Counted from the first letter of the stretch, positions 1 to 12,804 are shown. The stretch is 64,000 bases of DNA from Acanthornis magna (GCA_036785705.1 JAWUZG010001099.1:1-64000); one strand, 5' to 3'. Notes: generated by a model from the sequence alone, not told the origin. Numbers and translations: made by a program.

Positions 1-655
1 TTAGGGTCTGTGTTTGCATGTTTTGGGGTGCGCACAAACACGTCGGGGTCTGTCGGTGGTTTTGGGGTTTCCACGCGTGTGTTTTGGGGTGCCCAGGTGT
101 GTTTCAGGTGTGCACGCGTGTGTTGGGGTCTGTATTTGTGTGTTGGGGTGTCCATGCGTCTTTTGGGGTGTCCACGCGTGTGTTTTGGGGCGCGCACAAA
201 CACGTCGGGGTCTGCGCGTGGTTTTGGGGTGTGCGCGCGCGTGTTTTGGGGTGCCCAGGTGTGTCTCGGCTGTGCACCCGTGTGTTAGGGTCTGTATTTG
301 TGTTTTGGGGTGTGCGCTTGTGTGTTTTGGGGTCTGCACACGTTTTTTTGGGGTGTCCACGCATGTTTTCGGGTGTGTCCACACATGTTTTTTGGGCTGC
401 GCACACGCGTGTCACTCTGTGTGTGTTTTGGGGTTACCCCACGTTTTCCGTGTTTGCACACCTGTGGGGGTGCGCGTCTGCATTTTGGGGTGCAGGTGTG
501 TATTTTGGGGTGCAGGTGAGCACTTTGGGGTGCCCAGGTGCATTTTGGGGTGCCGATGTGTATTTTGGGGTGCCCAGGTGCACTTTGGGGTGCCCAGGTA
601 CATTTTGGGGTGCCGATGTGTATTTTGGGGTGCGCAGGCGCATTTTGGGGTGCAC
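1..655. repeat. G/T-rich minisatellite
   Basis: Tandem array built on a core like TTTTGGGGTG with runs of four G about every 20 bases. A higher-order period of roughly 160 bases is visible because the block beginning CGCACAAACACG recurs near 31 and 193. The G runs could form quadruplexes on the plus strand. No coding evidence. Confidence 0.85.
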
Positions 656-660
656 ATCCG

Positions 661-1290
661 GGTGTGTGCACACCTGGACACACCTGGGCATGCACACCTG
701 GACACACCTGGGCACACACACCTGGACACACCTGGACACGTCTTGGACACACCTGGACACGCACACCTGGACACGCACACCTGGACATGCACACCTGGAC
801 ACAGCTGGACACACCTGGACACGCACATCTGGACACACTGGACACGTCTCAGACACACCTGGACACACCTGGGCACACACACCTGGACACACCTGGACAC
901 ACCTGGGCACACTGGACACACACCTGGGCACACCTGGACACACCTGGACACGCACACCTGGACACATCTCAGACACAGCTGGACACACCTGGACATGCAC
1001 ACCTGGACACACCTGGACACACCTGGACACACCTGGACATGCAGACCTGGACACACACATCTGGACACACCTGGACACACCTGGACATGCACACCTGGAC
1101 GCACGCGGCCACGCCCCTCCGGCCACGCGCACGCACATCTGGCCACAGTTGCACACACCTGGCGGGACTCACCTGGGAACATCTGGAGAGGCACACCTGG
1201 AGCCCTGCAGAGATTCACACCTGGACGTGCACACCTGAATGTGCACACCTGGACGTGCACACCTGGACACATCTGGCCACGCGTGTGCAT
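661..1290. repeat. CACCTGGACA minisatellite
   Basis: Array of a 12 to 24 base unit based on ACACCTGGACAC. Each unit contains the E-box core CACCTG, but this follows from the repeat and is not evidence of regulation. No exon is seen. Confidence 0.88.
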
Positions 1291-1404
1291 GTCGGAGCTC
1301 CTCCGTCTTCCCGGAATTTTTTTCGGGAGTTGGAATTTCTTCCCGGAATTTTTTTCCAGGGGTTGGAATTTTTCCTGTTCCTCCTTTCTCGGGCCTCTTC
1401 TTTT

Positions 1405-1625
1405 TCTTCCTTTCTTTTCTCCTTTTTTTTAGCTTCTCTTCTCCTCTTCTTCTCTTCTCTTCTCTCTTCTCTTCTCTTCTTCTCTTCTCTTCTCTTCTCT
1501 TCTCTTCTCTTCTCTTCTCTTCTCTTCTTCTCTTCTCTTCTCTTCTCTTCTCTTCTCTTCTCTTCTCTTTTTTCTTTTTTCCCCTTTTTTTTTCCCCTCT
1601 TTAACCTTAAATAGAATTTTTTTTT
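1405..1625. repeat. Pyrimidine tract, (TTCTC)n-type microsatellite
   Basis: Nearly pure C/T strand, densest at about 1431-1571 as TCTTCTCTTC repeats, followed by T-rich sequence. Such homopurine/homopyrimidine tracts can form triplex DNA. No gene content. Confidence 0.85.
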
Positions 1626-1740
1626 TTCCCCAGAGGAAGAAAATCTGTGGGGAAAAAAAAAAATCTGTGCCTGACTCAGCCCGGGCCCCATTCCCGGAGA
1701 GCCGCGGGATCAGAGCCCGCCCGGCCCTCCCTCCTTCCCG

Positions 1741-1905
1741 CATTTTTTTCCACAAAAACCACAATTTTTTCCGCAAAAACCACCATTTTTTCCACAAAAC
1801 CCACAATTTTTTCCGCAAAAACCACCCATTTTTTTTTTCCGTGAAAAACACCATTTTTTCCCGTGGAAAACACCATGTTTTTCTGTGAAAAACACCTTTT
1901 TTTCC
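1741..1905. repeat. Short minisatellite, unit about 26 bases
   Basis: Repeats of a unit like CACAAAAACCACAATTTTTT with small changes. It lies next to an island at about 1640-1740 that holds an AP-1-like TGACTCA at 1672-1678; I give that site little weight. Confidence 0.75.
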
Positions 1906-2100
1906 CTTTCTCCTGGGATTTCCGGATTTTTTATTTTTTCCCCTGCGATCCCAGGCCTTGTCCCGATTCCCCACACGGCTCCCTCCTCCCTTTCCCAAAA
2001 ATTCCAAATTTCCCCAAAACATCCCAGGAGCGCGAGACCTTCCACCCCAAGCCCCAAAGCGTCCGAGACGAATCGCGACGAAAAATTATGAAAATATTTG

Positions 2101-2113
2101 TTTATTATTTATT
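2101..2113 (-). terminator. Candidate poly(A) signals, minus strand
   Basis: Two AATAAA hexamers on the minus strand (TTTATT at 2101-2106 and 2108-2113) lie in an AT-rich patch within unique sequence. They could mark the 3' end of a minus-strand transcript. No convincing upstream exon was found, apart from a possible short terminal exon at about 2165-2220 preceded by a pyrimidine tract and CAG. Weak without transcript evidence. Confidence 0.3.
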
Positions 2114-2384
2114 AAAACGAACCCCACCGGAATCACCCGCAGGGGAGAAAACACCGATTTTCTCCCGAATTCACCCAAAATTTTTGCCCCTCGGGAAGGC
2201 CTCTCGGAGCTCCAGGAATCTGAGGAGGAGGAGGAGGAGGGAAAGGAGAGGGAGTTTGGAGGAATTCGCTGAATTCGCGGATTTGGGAATTCCGCTGTGT
2301 CCGCACTCGGGGGTGGGGCCGGGGGGGCTGGGAGACCCAAAATTTGGGAAGGGCAGGAGGAGAAGGGGTCACGGCCTTTGGGTT

Positions 2385-3005
2385 TGTTATCCAATTTTGA
2401 ATTGATTGTCCGGTTTTGGGTTGATTGTCCGGTTTTGGGTTCATTATCCTGGTTTGCGTTTATTATCCCGGTTTTGGGTTATTATACAAATTTGGAATCA
2501 TTATCCGGGTTTTGGGTTTATTACCCTGTTTTTGGGTTATTATCCAGATTTGGGTTTGTTATCCAGATTTGGGTTTATTATACAAATTCTGGAATCACTA
2601 TCCGGGTTTTGGGTTTATTATCCCGGTTTGAATTTATTATCCTGGTTTTGGGTTTATTATCCAGATTTGGGTTTATTATCCTGGTTTTGGGGTTTTTATC
2701 CAGATTTGGGTTTATTATACAAATTTTTGAATCAATATCCCGGTTTGAGTTTATTATCCAGATCTGGGTTTATTATCCCAGGTTTGTGTTTATTATCTCT
2801 GTTTTTGGTTTATTATCCAGATTTGGGCTCGTTATCCCGGTTTTGGGCTCATTATCCCGGTTTTGGCTCGTTATCCGATGTTTGGCCCGTTATCCCAATG
2901 TTTGGCCAATATCCCACTATTTCACCCATAATCCCAGAGTCTGACCCATAATCCAGAGTTTGACCCATAATCACAGTGTTTGACCCATAATCCCTGTTCT
3001 GGCCC
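2385..3005. repeat. TTTATTATCC minisatellite
   Basis: Array of about 22 to 26 base units like GGTTTATTATCCAGATTTGG, changing at the right end to GTTTGACCCATAATCC units. No gene content. Confidence 0.85.
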
Positions 3006-3049
3006 CTTATCCAGGTATTGGATCCCAAATCCGGCCTGGGACCTGAAAT

Positions 3050-3575
3050 CTGGAAATTTGGGATCGGCACCGGAGATTTGGGATCGCCACCGGAGATTTG
3101 GGATTGGGATCAGAGATTTGGATCGCCATCGGAGATCCCTGAGTGGCACCAGAAATTTGGGATTGGCATCAGGAGATTTGGGATCGCCATTGAAGATTTG
3201 GGATCGCCATCAGGAGTTCCAGGATTGGCACTGGAGATTTGGGATCACCATTGGAGATTGGGATCACCATTGGGAGTTACGGATTGGCACCAGAGATTTG
3301 GAATCAGCATCAGAGATTTGGGATCGGCATTGGAGATTTGGGATCACCATCACAGATTTGGGATTGGGATCAGAGATTTGGGATCACCATCGGAGATTTG
3401 GGATCGCCATCACAGATTTGGGATCGCCATCACAGATTTGGGATCGGGATCACAGATTTGGGATCGCACCAGAGATTTGGGATTGGCACCAGATATTTAG
3501 GATCACCATCACAGATTTGGGGTTGGGATCACAGATTTGGGGTCGGGATCACAGATTTGGGATCGTCATCGGAGC
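3050..3575. repeat. GATTTGGGATCGCCATC minisatellite
   Basis: Tandem units of about 20 to 24 bases containing GAGATTTGGGATC. The following 3576-3740 is a short CpG-rich unique island with no recognisable exon. Confidence 0.85.
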
Positions 3576-3740
3576 TCGGGGTTGGCACCGGCCGCGCTTT
3601 CCTCGCGCCGCAGCGCCGCAGGCGGGCAGGATCTCCGGTGGGCCGTGAAATCCCAATCTGTGCCGCGAATTATCGGGATATTCATCCGGAGCCTGCCGGG
3701 AGCAGCGCTCGGTGTGCCGCAATCCCGGCGCCGCCGGAGC

Positions 3741-4300
3741 CGATGGACGAGAAAATGTTCGGGATGGACGAGAAAATATTTGGGATGGATGAGGAAAATG
3801 TTCAGGATGGACGAGGAAAATGTTTGGGATGGACAAGGAAGAGGTTTGGGATGGAGGAGGAAATATTTGGGATAAAGAAGGAAAATGTTTGGGATGGACG
3901 AGGAAAATGTTTGGGATGGACAAGGAAGAGGTTTGGGATGGACGAGGAAATATCTGGGATAACTGAGGAAAAGTTTTGGGATGGAGGAGGAAAATATTTG
4001 GGATGGATGAGGAAAAGGTTTGGGATGGCCTAGGAAGAACTCTGGGATGACCAAGGCAGGATTTTGGGATGGCCTAGGAAGAATTTTGGATGGCCAAGGA
4101 AGAATTTTGGGATGGCCTAGGAAGGATTTTGGGATGGCCTAGGAAGGATTTTGGGATATCCAAGGAGGAATTTTGGGATATCCAAGGAGGAATTTTGGGA
4201 TATCCAAGGAGGAATTTTGGGATGACCAAGGAAGAATTTTGGGATGGCCAAGGAAGGATTTTGTGATGGACAAGAAAGGATTTTGGGGTGGCCAAGGAAA
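3741..4300. repeat. Two abutting purine-rich minisatellites
   Basis: The left part repeats GGATGGACGAGGAAAATGTT-like units. The right part repeats AAGGAAGAATTTTGGGATGG-like units. The 4301-4670 stretch that follows is unique sequence in which I see no gene. Confidence 0.82.
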
Positions 4301-4674
4301 GCTCCCGTGGCCGGTCCCGTTCTCCTTTGGGATCCCCTGGAATCCCGACCGCTGGAATCGGGACGGAGGGAAGGAATTTCACCGATTTCCACCATTTTTC
4401 CGATTTCGGGAAAGGAGTTTGAACTCCCACCCTCAGGAGCAGCCAGGCCGGCGCAGTCTCCGCCCCACCGAAATCCCTCTCCTGATGATTAATTTCATAT
4501 CTTTTTCCCCAAAAAAACCAATTCCCAGGAGGCCTCTCCGTCCCGCGGGAATTATCTCCGGACTGGGATTTGCGCGGAATTCGATTTCCCGGGAAAAGCC
4601 TCTCCGGCCCCAAAATAACTCCTGAGCTCCACGGGGATTTGGGGCCAACTCGGGAGCTAATTGGGTGGGGGAGG

Positions 4675-5655
4675 CTGGGGGGACACTGGGGGACACTGGG
4701 GGGCACTGGTTAATACTGGACACTGATGGACACTGGTGGGTGCTGGACACTGGTGGACACTGGTTAGTACTGGACACTGATGGACACTGGACACTGGGGC
4801 ACACTGGGGGACACCGGGGGACACTGGGGGACACTGGTGAGTGCTGGACATTGGTGGCTATTGGACACTGGGGGACACTGGTTAATACTGGACACTGGAC
4901 ACTGGGGGACACCGGGGGACACTGGTTAATACTGGACACTGATGGACACTGGACACTGGTGGACACTGGGGACACTGCCGGACACTGGTGGGTGCTGGTG
5001 GTTTCTGGAGGACACTGGGGGGCTCTGGGAGGACACTGAGGGGACACTGCTGGACACTGGTGGGTACTGGACACTGGTGAGTACTGGACACTGGTGAGTA
5101 CTGGACACTGGGGGACACTGATGGACACTGATGGACACTGGTGGACACTGATGGACACTGGTGGACACTGACGGACACTGGTGGGTTCTGATGGACACTG
5201 ATGGACACTGATGGACACTGGTGGACACTGGTGGACACTGATGGACACTGATGGACACTGGGGGACACTGGGGGACACTGATGGACACTGGTGGACACTG
5301 GACACTGATGGACACTGGTGGACACTGATGGACACTGATGGACACTGGGGACACTGATGGACACTGGTGGGTGCTGGACACTGGTGAGTACTGGACTCTG
5401 ATGGACACTGGTGGACACTGGTGGACACTGGACACTGATGGACACTGGTGCACACTGGTGGACACTGGACTCTGGTGGACAGTGGTGGCCACTGGTGGAC
5501 ACTGGTGAGTACTGGACTCTGATGGACACTGGGGGACACTGGTGGACACTGGTGGACACTGGTGGACACTGGACACTGATGGACACTGGTGCACACTGGT
5601 GGACACTGGACTCTGATGGACACTGGGGGACACTGGTGGCCACTGGTGGGCACTG
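4675..5655. repeat. GGACACTGGT minisatellite
   Basis: About 1 kb of 10 to 12 base units (GGACACTGATGGACACTGGT). Long open frames cross it on both strands only because the unit lacks stops. Confidence 0.9.
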
Positions 5656-5870
5656 GCCTCCGGTGGGTGCGGAATTGCCGCCGGAGCAGCCGGGCCCTGC
5701 AGAGGATTAGGCCCTGCAGAGGCTCAGCCCTCGGCCGCCGTCTGGGGCCAGGCAGGGCTCAGGATTTTGGGGATTAGGCCGGGAGCCGCTCCGGGGGGGG
5801 GGGCGGGGGTCCACGGGTGGGGTGGGGACAACAATGGGGACAGATTTGGGAATTGCGGCCCAAAAAATGG

Positions 5871-6480
5871 GAAAAACCTGTTTTTTCCCTGGTTTTACCC
5901 TGGTTTTCCCCATTTTCTCCCTTTTTTCCCCACTTTTTCCCATTTTTTCCTATTTTTTTCCCTTCTCCCCCGGCCCCGGTTTTACCCTGTTTTTCACATC
6001 CCCCCCCCCCTTTTTTTTACCCAGTTTTTACCCATTTTTCCCCAGCATTTTTCTCCGTTTTTTTCCCCAGTTTTCCCATTTTTCCCTGTTTTTCCCCCTT
6101 TTTCCCCAGTTTTCCCTGCTTTTTCCACAGTTCCCCCTGGTTTTCCCAGCTACTCCTGGTTTTTCCCAATTTCTCCTGGTTTTTCCCAGCTTTCCCCCAT
6201 TTCCCCCTCTTTTCCCCTAGTTTACCCCCATTTTCCCCATTTCCCCATTTCCCCCTCTTTTTACCCATTATTTCCCATTTCCCTCAGTTTTACCCACCTT
6301 TTATCCATTTTTTATCCTTATTTTCCCCATTTTTTATCCATATTTTCCCCATTTTTCTCCCATTTTCCCCCTATATTTCCCCCCATTTTTCTCCCATTTT
6401 TCTCCCATTTTTCAAATCCATTTTCACCCATTTCTCCCCCATTTCCTCCTCCCTCACCCGAAGATGTTTTTCTCTCCTCG
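5871..6480. repeat. Pyrimidine-rich low-complexity tract
   Basis: Degenerate CCCATTTTTCCCC-type sequence on the plus strand. The preceding 5656-5870 is a short GC-rich unique island with no exon that I can support. Confidence 0.75.
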
Positions 6481-7330
6481 GAACATTCATTTCCCTCCCC
6501 CCTTTCCCCCTAATTCCCGAAATCTCCTTGTTTTCGTCTGGGATTTTCCTTTGTCCATCTCCGGGGCAGAGGTGACAATAGCGGCGACATCTGCCACCGG
6601 GGATTAGATCGGGATCTCGTTAACGCCTAATTAATTATCCCCCCCCAATCCACAATTAATTATTAACCCGAATTATTAACAATTAATTATTAACCCAAAT
6701 TGCCAACCGCCGGCTGAGTGAGGGGGCCCTGGAAAAATCAATTTTTTTTCCCTTTTTCTGTCAAACCCCAGCTCTGGAATTTACGTTTTCCGGGGTTTTT
6801 TTGAACGGGAATTTGGGATTTCGGATTTGCGTCTCTCCCAAAATTCGGCCACGCCGTCCATCCCATCAGACCCACGGCGCTCCCCTTGGATTAATTACAA
6901 ATCAAATTAACAAATTGTTTTAATTAGCCCCCAGCTTCTGAGAGGAGTTCTCTGGGATTCTCTGGGATCAAGGAATCCAAGGAATTCTCTGGAACTTGCG
7001 ATTCCAGGGAATCCAAAGGATCCTCTGGAATAGAGGATTTTTTGGGGATCGAGGAATCCAAGGGATCCTCTGGAATTCGCGATTCCGACGGGAATGGGAC
7101 GGATCAAACTCGGGGTTCCCCTTCCCGAAATTTGGGATTTCCCGGATCATGGCGGCGATGCCTTAACCCCACCCAAAACCCGGGAAAGATTCGGTTTCGG
7201 GGGTGATGGAATCATCCGATCCCAAAATCCCGGGATTTGGGCCTTGCGGAATCGCGGCTGCGCCGGGCGGATTTTGGGGGAGATTCCCTGAACCTGGGAG
7301 TGGGCGTGGCTTCCCCGAGCTTTGGGGAGT
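6481..7330. other. Unique intergenic island with TAATTA motifs
   Basis: Largely non-repetitive sequence. It contains an AT-rich segment at about 6630-6705 and another at 6885-6930 with repeated TAATTA or ATTAAC cores, the type bound by homeodomain factors. A short 35-base repeat occurs at 6930-7085. No coding exon is recognised. Confidence 0.5.
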
Positions 7331-8125
7331 GGCAGGACCCCAGGATCCTTTCCCCATGGCTGGAAGGATCCCCGGGATTGCTGGAAGGATCCCCAGGATC
7401 CTTTTCCCATGGCTGGAAGGAACTCCAGGATTTCTGGAAGGATCCACAGGATCCTTTCCCCATGGCTGGAAGGATCCCAGAATTGCTTTTCTCATGGCAG
7501 GAAGGATCCCAAGGTTGGAACTACCCCCGGTGTCACCAATCCCTTTGGGATCAGAATCTCTTTCCCCATGGCTGGAAGGATCCCTGGGATTTCTGGAAGG
7601 ATCCCAGAATCCCTTTTGCTGTGGCTGGAAGGATCCCAGAATCGCTTTCCTTATGGTTGGAAGGATCCCTGGATCCCTTTTCCTGTGACTTGAAGGATCC
7701 CAAGGTCAGGACAACCCCTGGTGCCACCAATCCATTTGGATCAGAATCCTGTTGGGATCAGAATCCCTTTTCCCATGGCCGGAAGGATTCCTGGAATCCC
7801 TTTTCCCATGTCTGGAAGGATCCCAAGGTCAGAACAACACCCAGTGCCACCAATCCCTTTGGGATCAGAATCCCTTTGGGATCAGAATCCCTTTAGGATC
7901 AGATTCCCTTTGGGATCAGAATGCCTTTAGGGTCAGAATCCCTTTGGGATCAGAATCCATTTAGGATCACAATCCCTTTGGGATCAGAATCCATTTAGGA
8001 TCAGAATCCCTTTAGGATCAGAATCCTGTTGGGATCAGAATTCTTTTGGGATCGCGATCCCTTTGCAATCGGGATCCCATTGGGATCGGGATCTCTTTGG
8101 GATCGCAATCCCTTTTTCCCGAGAC
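7330..8125. repeat. GGATCC-bearing minisatellites
   Basis: The left part repeats CCATGGCTGGAAGGATCCC. The right part, from about 7740, repeats TTTGGGATCAGAATCCC with a 17-base period. No gene content. Confidence 0.85.
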
Positions 8126-8155
8126 GCTCCCAGCGACCCCAAACCCCAGGATCTC

Positions 8156-8193
8156 CTTCCTCCTCCTCCTCCTCCTCCTCCTCCTCCTCCTCG
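8156..8193. repeat. (TCC)n microsatellite
   Basis: Short CTC/TCC trinucleotide run. The unique sequence that follows to about 8590 has no recognisable exon. Confidence 0.85.
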
Positions 8194-8590
8194 CGGGCCT
8201 CCTCCCCATCCCCATCCCGGGTCAGGAATTCTCCCGTTTTCCCGGGAGAGCGTTTAGGCAACATTTCGGGTGAGTAATTTCCCGGGGACGCGGGGATAAG
8301 TTATTTATGAGGAATTCCGACGGATCCATAATTGATGCGGCGCCGCCTCCGCTCGGGGGTCGCCCCTGAATTATTCACTGCCCGCAAACCGCCGAAGCTT
8401 TTAGGGGATCCCACAAGGGATCCGGGCTGGGAATGGGGATCCCGGGGGATCCCGGGATTGGCTGAGCCGGGATGGGCTTCGGTCCCGCCGGGGCCTCGGG
8501 TGCCTCTGGAATTTTGTTCTGAGAGGAGGAAGCTGCGTTGGCAAATTTTGGGGCAGCTGCTCGTGCAAGGGATGAAGATCGCGAGATTTT

Positions 8591-9075
8591 CATGGTTTTT
8601 CCCGGTTTTACCCTGGTTTTTTCCCATTTTTCCCCCTTTTTTAACCTGGTTTTACCCATTTTTACCCGTTTTTAACACCCATTTCTTATCCGGTTTTACC
8701 CTGTTTTATTTCTTTTTTTTTTTTAATCCTGGTTTTCCCATTTCCCCCCTCTTTTTAAAACCCGGTTTTACCCGTTTCCCCCGGTTTTACCCTGGTTTTC
8801 CCATTCCCCCCCCTTTTTTAAAAACCCGGTTTTTTACGCGTTTTTACCCCCTTTTGGCCCATATTTTAACCCGTTTTTTACCCTGTTTTACCCCTTTTTT
8901 TGCCCGTTTTTTACCCGTTTTACCCCCTTCCCCCCCCGTTTTTAAACCCGTTTTAAACCCATTTTTACCCCCTTTTTAACCCGTTTTTTCCCCATTTCCC
9001 CCCAGTTTTTCCCCGATTTTCCCCACTTTTTCCTCTGTTTTTTTCCCCAGTTTTCCCCATTTTTCCCCTGCTTTT
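8591..9075. repeat. CCCGGTTTTACCC low-complexity tract
   Basis: Degenerate pyrimidine-rich repeats of about 13 to 15 bases. The following 9076-9540 is mostly unique and I see no gene in it. Confidence 0.75.
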
Positions 9076-9540
9076 CCCTCCCCATCCCGACCCCTTTCCC
9101 GGTTATTCCTTCCCCGAAGGGATTTGGGATCCGGGGGCTCCGTTTTTTGGGATCAGCCGAGCGCGGTCCCCTGCTGCCACCTCCCGGTCTGGATTGACAA
9201 AAATTCCCAGATTTTCCCTCCCTCGCCGCCTGGGAAAGGAAATCCCAGAAAAATCACCGATTTGGGAATTTTCGGCGGAAATTTTGGGGTCCCATCCCGG
9301 TTTTTGGAGCTCAGGCCGTGCCTCAGTTTCCCTCCCCGTGGATCCCCACCCCTGCACCTTCCAGGTTTCGGGAATCTCTCCCAGGACATTTTTCCCGGGA
9401 ATTCTCTCGTTTTCCCACTTTTTTTTCCAGGACATTTTTTTTCCCGGGAATTCTCCCATTTTCCCCACCGCAGCCTCGGGATTGTCACCGCTTGTCCCCA
9501 ACACTCCCCAGGCACGGATTTTGTTTTTCCTGAGCCACCG

Positions 9541-10835
9541 AGGGGACCGAGAATGGCCGAGAATGACCGGAAGTGGTCTGGAACGGCCGGGAATGACCGG
9601 AAGTGGTCTGGAATGGCCAGGAATGACCGGGAATGGCCGAAATGCCACGGAAGGGACCGGGAATGGCCGAGAATGGCCGAAAATGGCCGAGAATGACCGG
9701 AAACAGCCAAGAATGGCCGGGAATGACCGGAAGTGGTCTGGAATGGCCGAGAATGGTTGGGAATGGCCGAGAATGGCCGGGAATGCCGAGAATGGCCGGG
9801 AATGGCCGAGAATGACCGGAAATTGCCGAGAATGGCCGAGAATGCCACCGAAAATGGCCGGGAATGATCGGAAATTACCGAAAATGGCCGAGAATGACCG
9901 GAAATGGCCAAGAATGGCCGGGAATGACCGGAAGTGGTCTGGAATGGCCGAGAATGGCCGGGAATGACCGGAAGTGGTCTGGAATGGTTGGGAATGGCCG
10001 AAAATGGCCGAGAATGGCCGGGAATGGCCGGGAATGCCACCGAAAATGGCCAAGAATGTCACTGAAAATGGCCGGGAATGGCCGAGAATGGCCGGGAATG
10101 GCCGAAAATGGCCGGGAATGGCCGGGAATGGTTGGAATGGTCAGGAGTGACAGGGAATGACCACGAATGGCCGGGAATGGCCAGAAAAGGCTGGGAATAG
10201 TTGGGAAAGGCTGGGAATATCCAGCTGAGAAGGGCCTGGAATGACCAGGAATGACGGGGAATGACCAAGAATGACCAGGAATGACCAGGAATTTCTGGGA
10301 ATGGCTGGGAATGTCCATCTGGGAATGGCCGGGAATGGCCCAGAATGGCTGGAAAAGGGCGGGAATATCCAGCTGGGAATGGCCGGGAATGACCAAGATT
10401 GGCTGAGAATGGTCGGGAATGGCCAGGAATGACCAAGAATGGCCGGGAATGGCCCGGAATGACCAGGAATGGCCAGGAATGGCCAGAAAAGGTCGGGAAT
10501 GTCCATCTGGGAATAGCCCAGAGCCACCAGGAATGGCCAGGATTGACCAAGAATGGCCAGGAATGACCAGGAATGGCCGGGAATGTCCGGAAAAGGCCAG
10601 GAATGTCCATCTGGGAATGGCCCAGAGGCACCGGGAATGACCAGAAATGGCCAGGATTGACCAAGAATGACCAGGAATGACCACGAATGTCCGGGAATGT
10701 CCGGGAATGTCCATCTGGGAATGGCCCAGAGTCACCAGGAATGACCAGGAACGACCAGGAATGGCCAGGAATGACCACGAATGTCCGGAAATGTCCGGAA
10801 AAGGCCGGGAATGTCCATCTGGGCATGGCCCAGGG
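9541..10835. repeat. GGAATGGCC minisatellite
   Basis: About 1.3 kb of 10-base units (GGAATGGCCG, GGAATGACCA), with longer-period variants in the right half carrying GTCCATCTGG. No gene content. Confidence 0.9.
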
Positions 10836-10969
10836 CCGCCGGGAATGAGCAGCGCTCGGGCTAAGGTGATTAAAGGCCCCGAGCAGAGCAGACGGCGCAG
10901 GGATTGGATTGAAGGGTCAGCGACCTCTCTGCTCTCTTCCAGCGCCTCCGAAATCCCGGGAAAAGCGAT

Positions 10970-11285
10970 TTACAGCGGGGAACGGGAGAGAACCTCGGCC
11001 CTGATTTATTCCGAAATTGGGGAAAACCGATCCTGGGAAAAGCGATTTACAGCGGGGAATGGCAAAGAACCTCGGCCCTGATTTATTCCCAAATTGAGAA
11101 AAACCGATCCTGGGAAAAACAATTTGAATCAGGGAATGGGAAAGAACCTCGGTCCTGATTTATTCCCAAATTGGGAAAAACCGATCCTGGGAAAAGCGAT
11201 TGAAATCGGGCAATGGGAAAGAACCTCAGCCCCGATTTATTCCCTAATTGGGAAAAACCAATCCCGGGAAAAGCGATTTGAATCC
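10970..11285. repeat. Tandem repeat, unit about 80 bases, four copies
   Basis: Four near-copies of a unit containing CCTGGGAAAAGCGATT and CCTCGGCCCTGATTTATTCC. It follows a short unique island (10,836-10,970). Confidence 0.8.
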
Positions 11286-12425
11286 ACTTTTTTTTTTTCC
11301 CCCACCTTTTTGTTTTCCACGTTTTGTTTCCCACCTTTTTTGTTTTCCACCTAATTTCCCCCCCACTTTCCCCCCCCACCTTCTTTTTTTCCCCCACCTT
11401 CTTCATCACCTTCTTATTTTTTTCAGTTTATTTTTTTTAACCTTCTTTTTCCCCCCACCTTCTTTTTTCCCCCACCTCTTTTGTTTTCCACCTTCTTTTT
11501 CTTCCACCTCTTTTGTTTTCCACTTTTTCCCCCCACTTTTCTTCCCCCACCTTTTTTTTTTCCCACTTTTTTCCCCCCACCTTTTTTTCCACCTTTTCTT
11601 CCCACCTTTTTTTTTCCCCGCCCCACTTTTTTCCACTTTTTTCACTTTTTTCCACTTTTTTCCCCCCCACCTTCATTTTTTTCCCCCACTTTTTTCCCCC
11701 ACCTTCTTTTTTCCCCAATTTTTCCACTTTTTTCCCCCCACCTTCTTTTTTCCCCACCTTTTCTTCCCACCTTTTTTTTCCCCCGCCCCACTTTTTTCCA
11801 CTTTTTTCCACTTTTTTCCACTTTTTTCCACTTTTTTCCACTTTTTTCCACTTTTTTCCACTTTTTTCCACTTTTTTCCCCCACTTTTTTTCCCCCACTT
11901 TTTTTCTCCCACCTTCTTTTTTTCCCAATTTTTCCACTTTTTTCCCCCCACCTTCTTTTTTTCCCCACCTTTTTTGTTTTCCACCTTTTTTTTTCCCCTC
12001 CCCACTTTTTTCCACTTTTTCCACTTTTTTTCTCCCACTTTTTTTCTCCCACCTTCTTTTTTTCCCAATTTTTCCACTTTTTTTCCCCCCACCTTCTTTT
12101 TTTCCCCACCTTTTTTGTTTTCCACCTTTTTTTTTCCCCTCCCCACTTTTTTCCACTTTTTCCACTTTTTTCCCCACTTTTTTTCTCCCACCTTCTTTTC
12201 CCCCAATTTTTCCACTTTTTTCCCCCCACCTTCTTTTTCCCCCACCTTTTTTGTTTTCCACCTTCTTTTTTTCCCCCGCCCCACTTTTTCCCCACTTTTT
12301 TCACTTTTTTCCCCCCACTTTTTTCCCCCCACCTTCTTTTTCCCCACCTTTTTTGTTTTCCACCTTCTTTTTTTTTCCCCCCGCCTCACTTTTTCCCCAC
12401 TTTTTTCACTTTTTTTTCCCCCCTC
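11285..12425. repeat. CCACTTTTTTCC pyrimidine minisatellite
   Basis: About 1.1 kb with almost no purines on the plus strand except the A of CCACTTTTTT units. It is a candidate for triplex formation and for assembly collapse. Confidence 0.9.
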
Positions 12426-12477
12426 CCCCACCCGGCGGTGTCCCCCCCGGGGGGGACAAACCCGGCGGTGACATCGG

Positions 12478-12485
12478 TGACGTCA
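12478..12485. promoter_or_regulatory. Consensus CRE palindrome
   Basis: A perfect TGACGTCA sits in the GC-rich unique island 12,431-12,800. It is the consensus CREB/ATF site, but no promoter or transcript start is evident here, so its role is unknown. Confidence 0.3.
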
Positions 12486-12804
12486 CCGCATCCTTCCCCT
12501 CCCCCCTCCCCCCATCCGGGTCGCGATCGAATTGGGTCAGGGCCCAGCGGGGGTCGCGGGGGTCCCTTTGTCCGGAGCCCCTCCCCCCGTGGGAAGACGC
12601 CGGCGGCCGTTTGTCCCCAGCGCGGGGACAGCGGCGGTGGCGCTGCCCCGAGGGACCCCCGGACAAAGGAATCCTGCCGGGAATGGAAATCCTCCATCCC
12701 AAAAAAAAAAAGCGTCCGGCGGGAATTCGGCGGCGCCGAGGGAATTTTTTGGGGTTGGTTTGGGTTTTTTTGGGGAAGAGTTCCCAAAACTCTTCGGGCC
12801 GTGG

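Noticed and set aside
1..6. TTAGGG at the left edge, possible telomere
   Set aside because: A single hexamer followed by an unrelated G/T-rich minisatellite; no tandem TTAGGG array.
661..1290. Dense E-box (CACCTG) cluster as an enhancer
   Set aside because: Every E-box is a fixed part of the tandem unit, so density reflects the repeat and not selection for binding.
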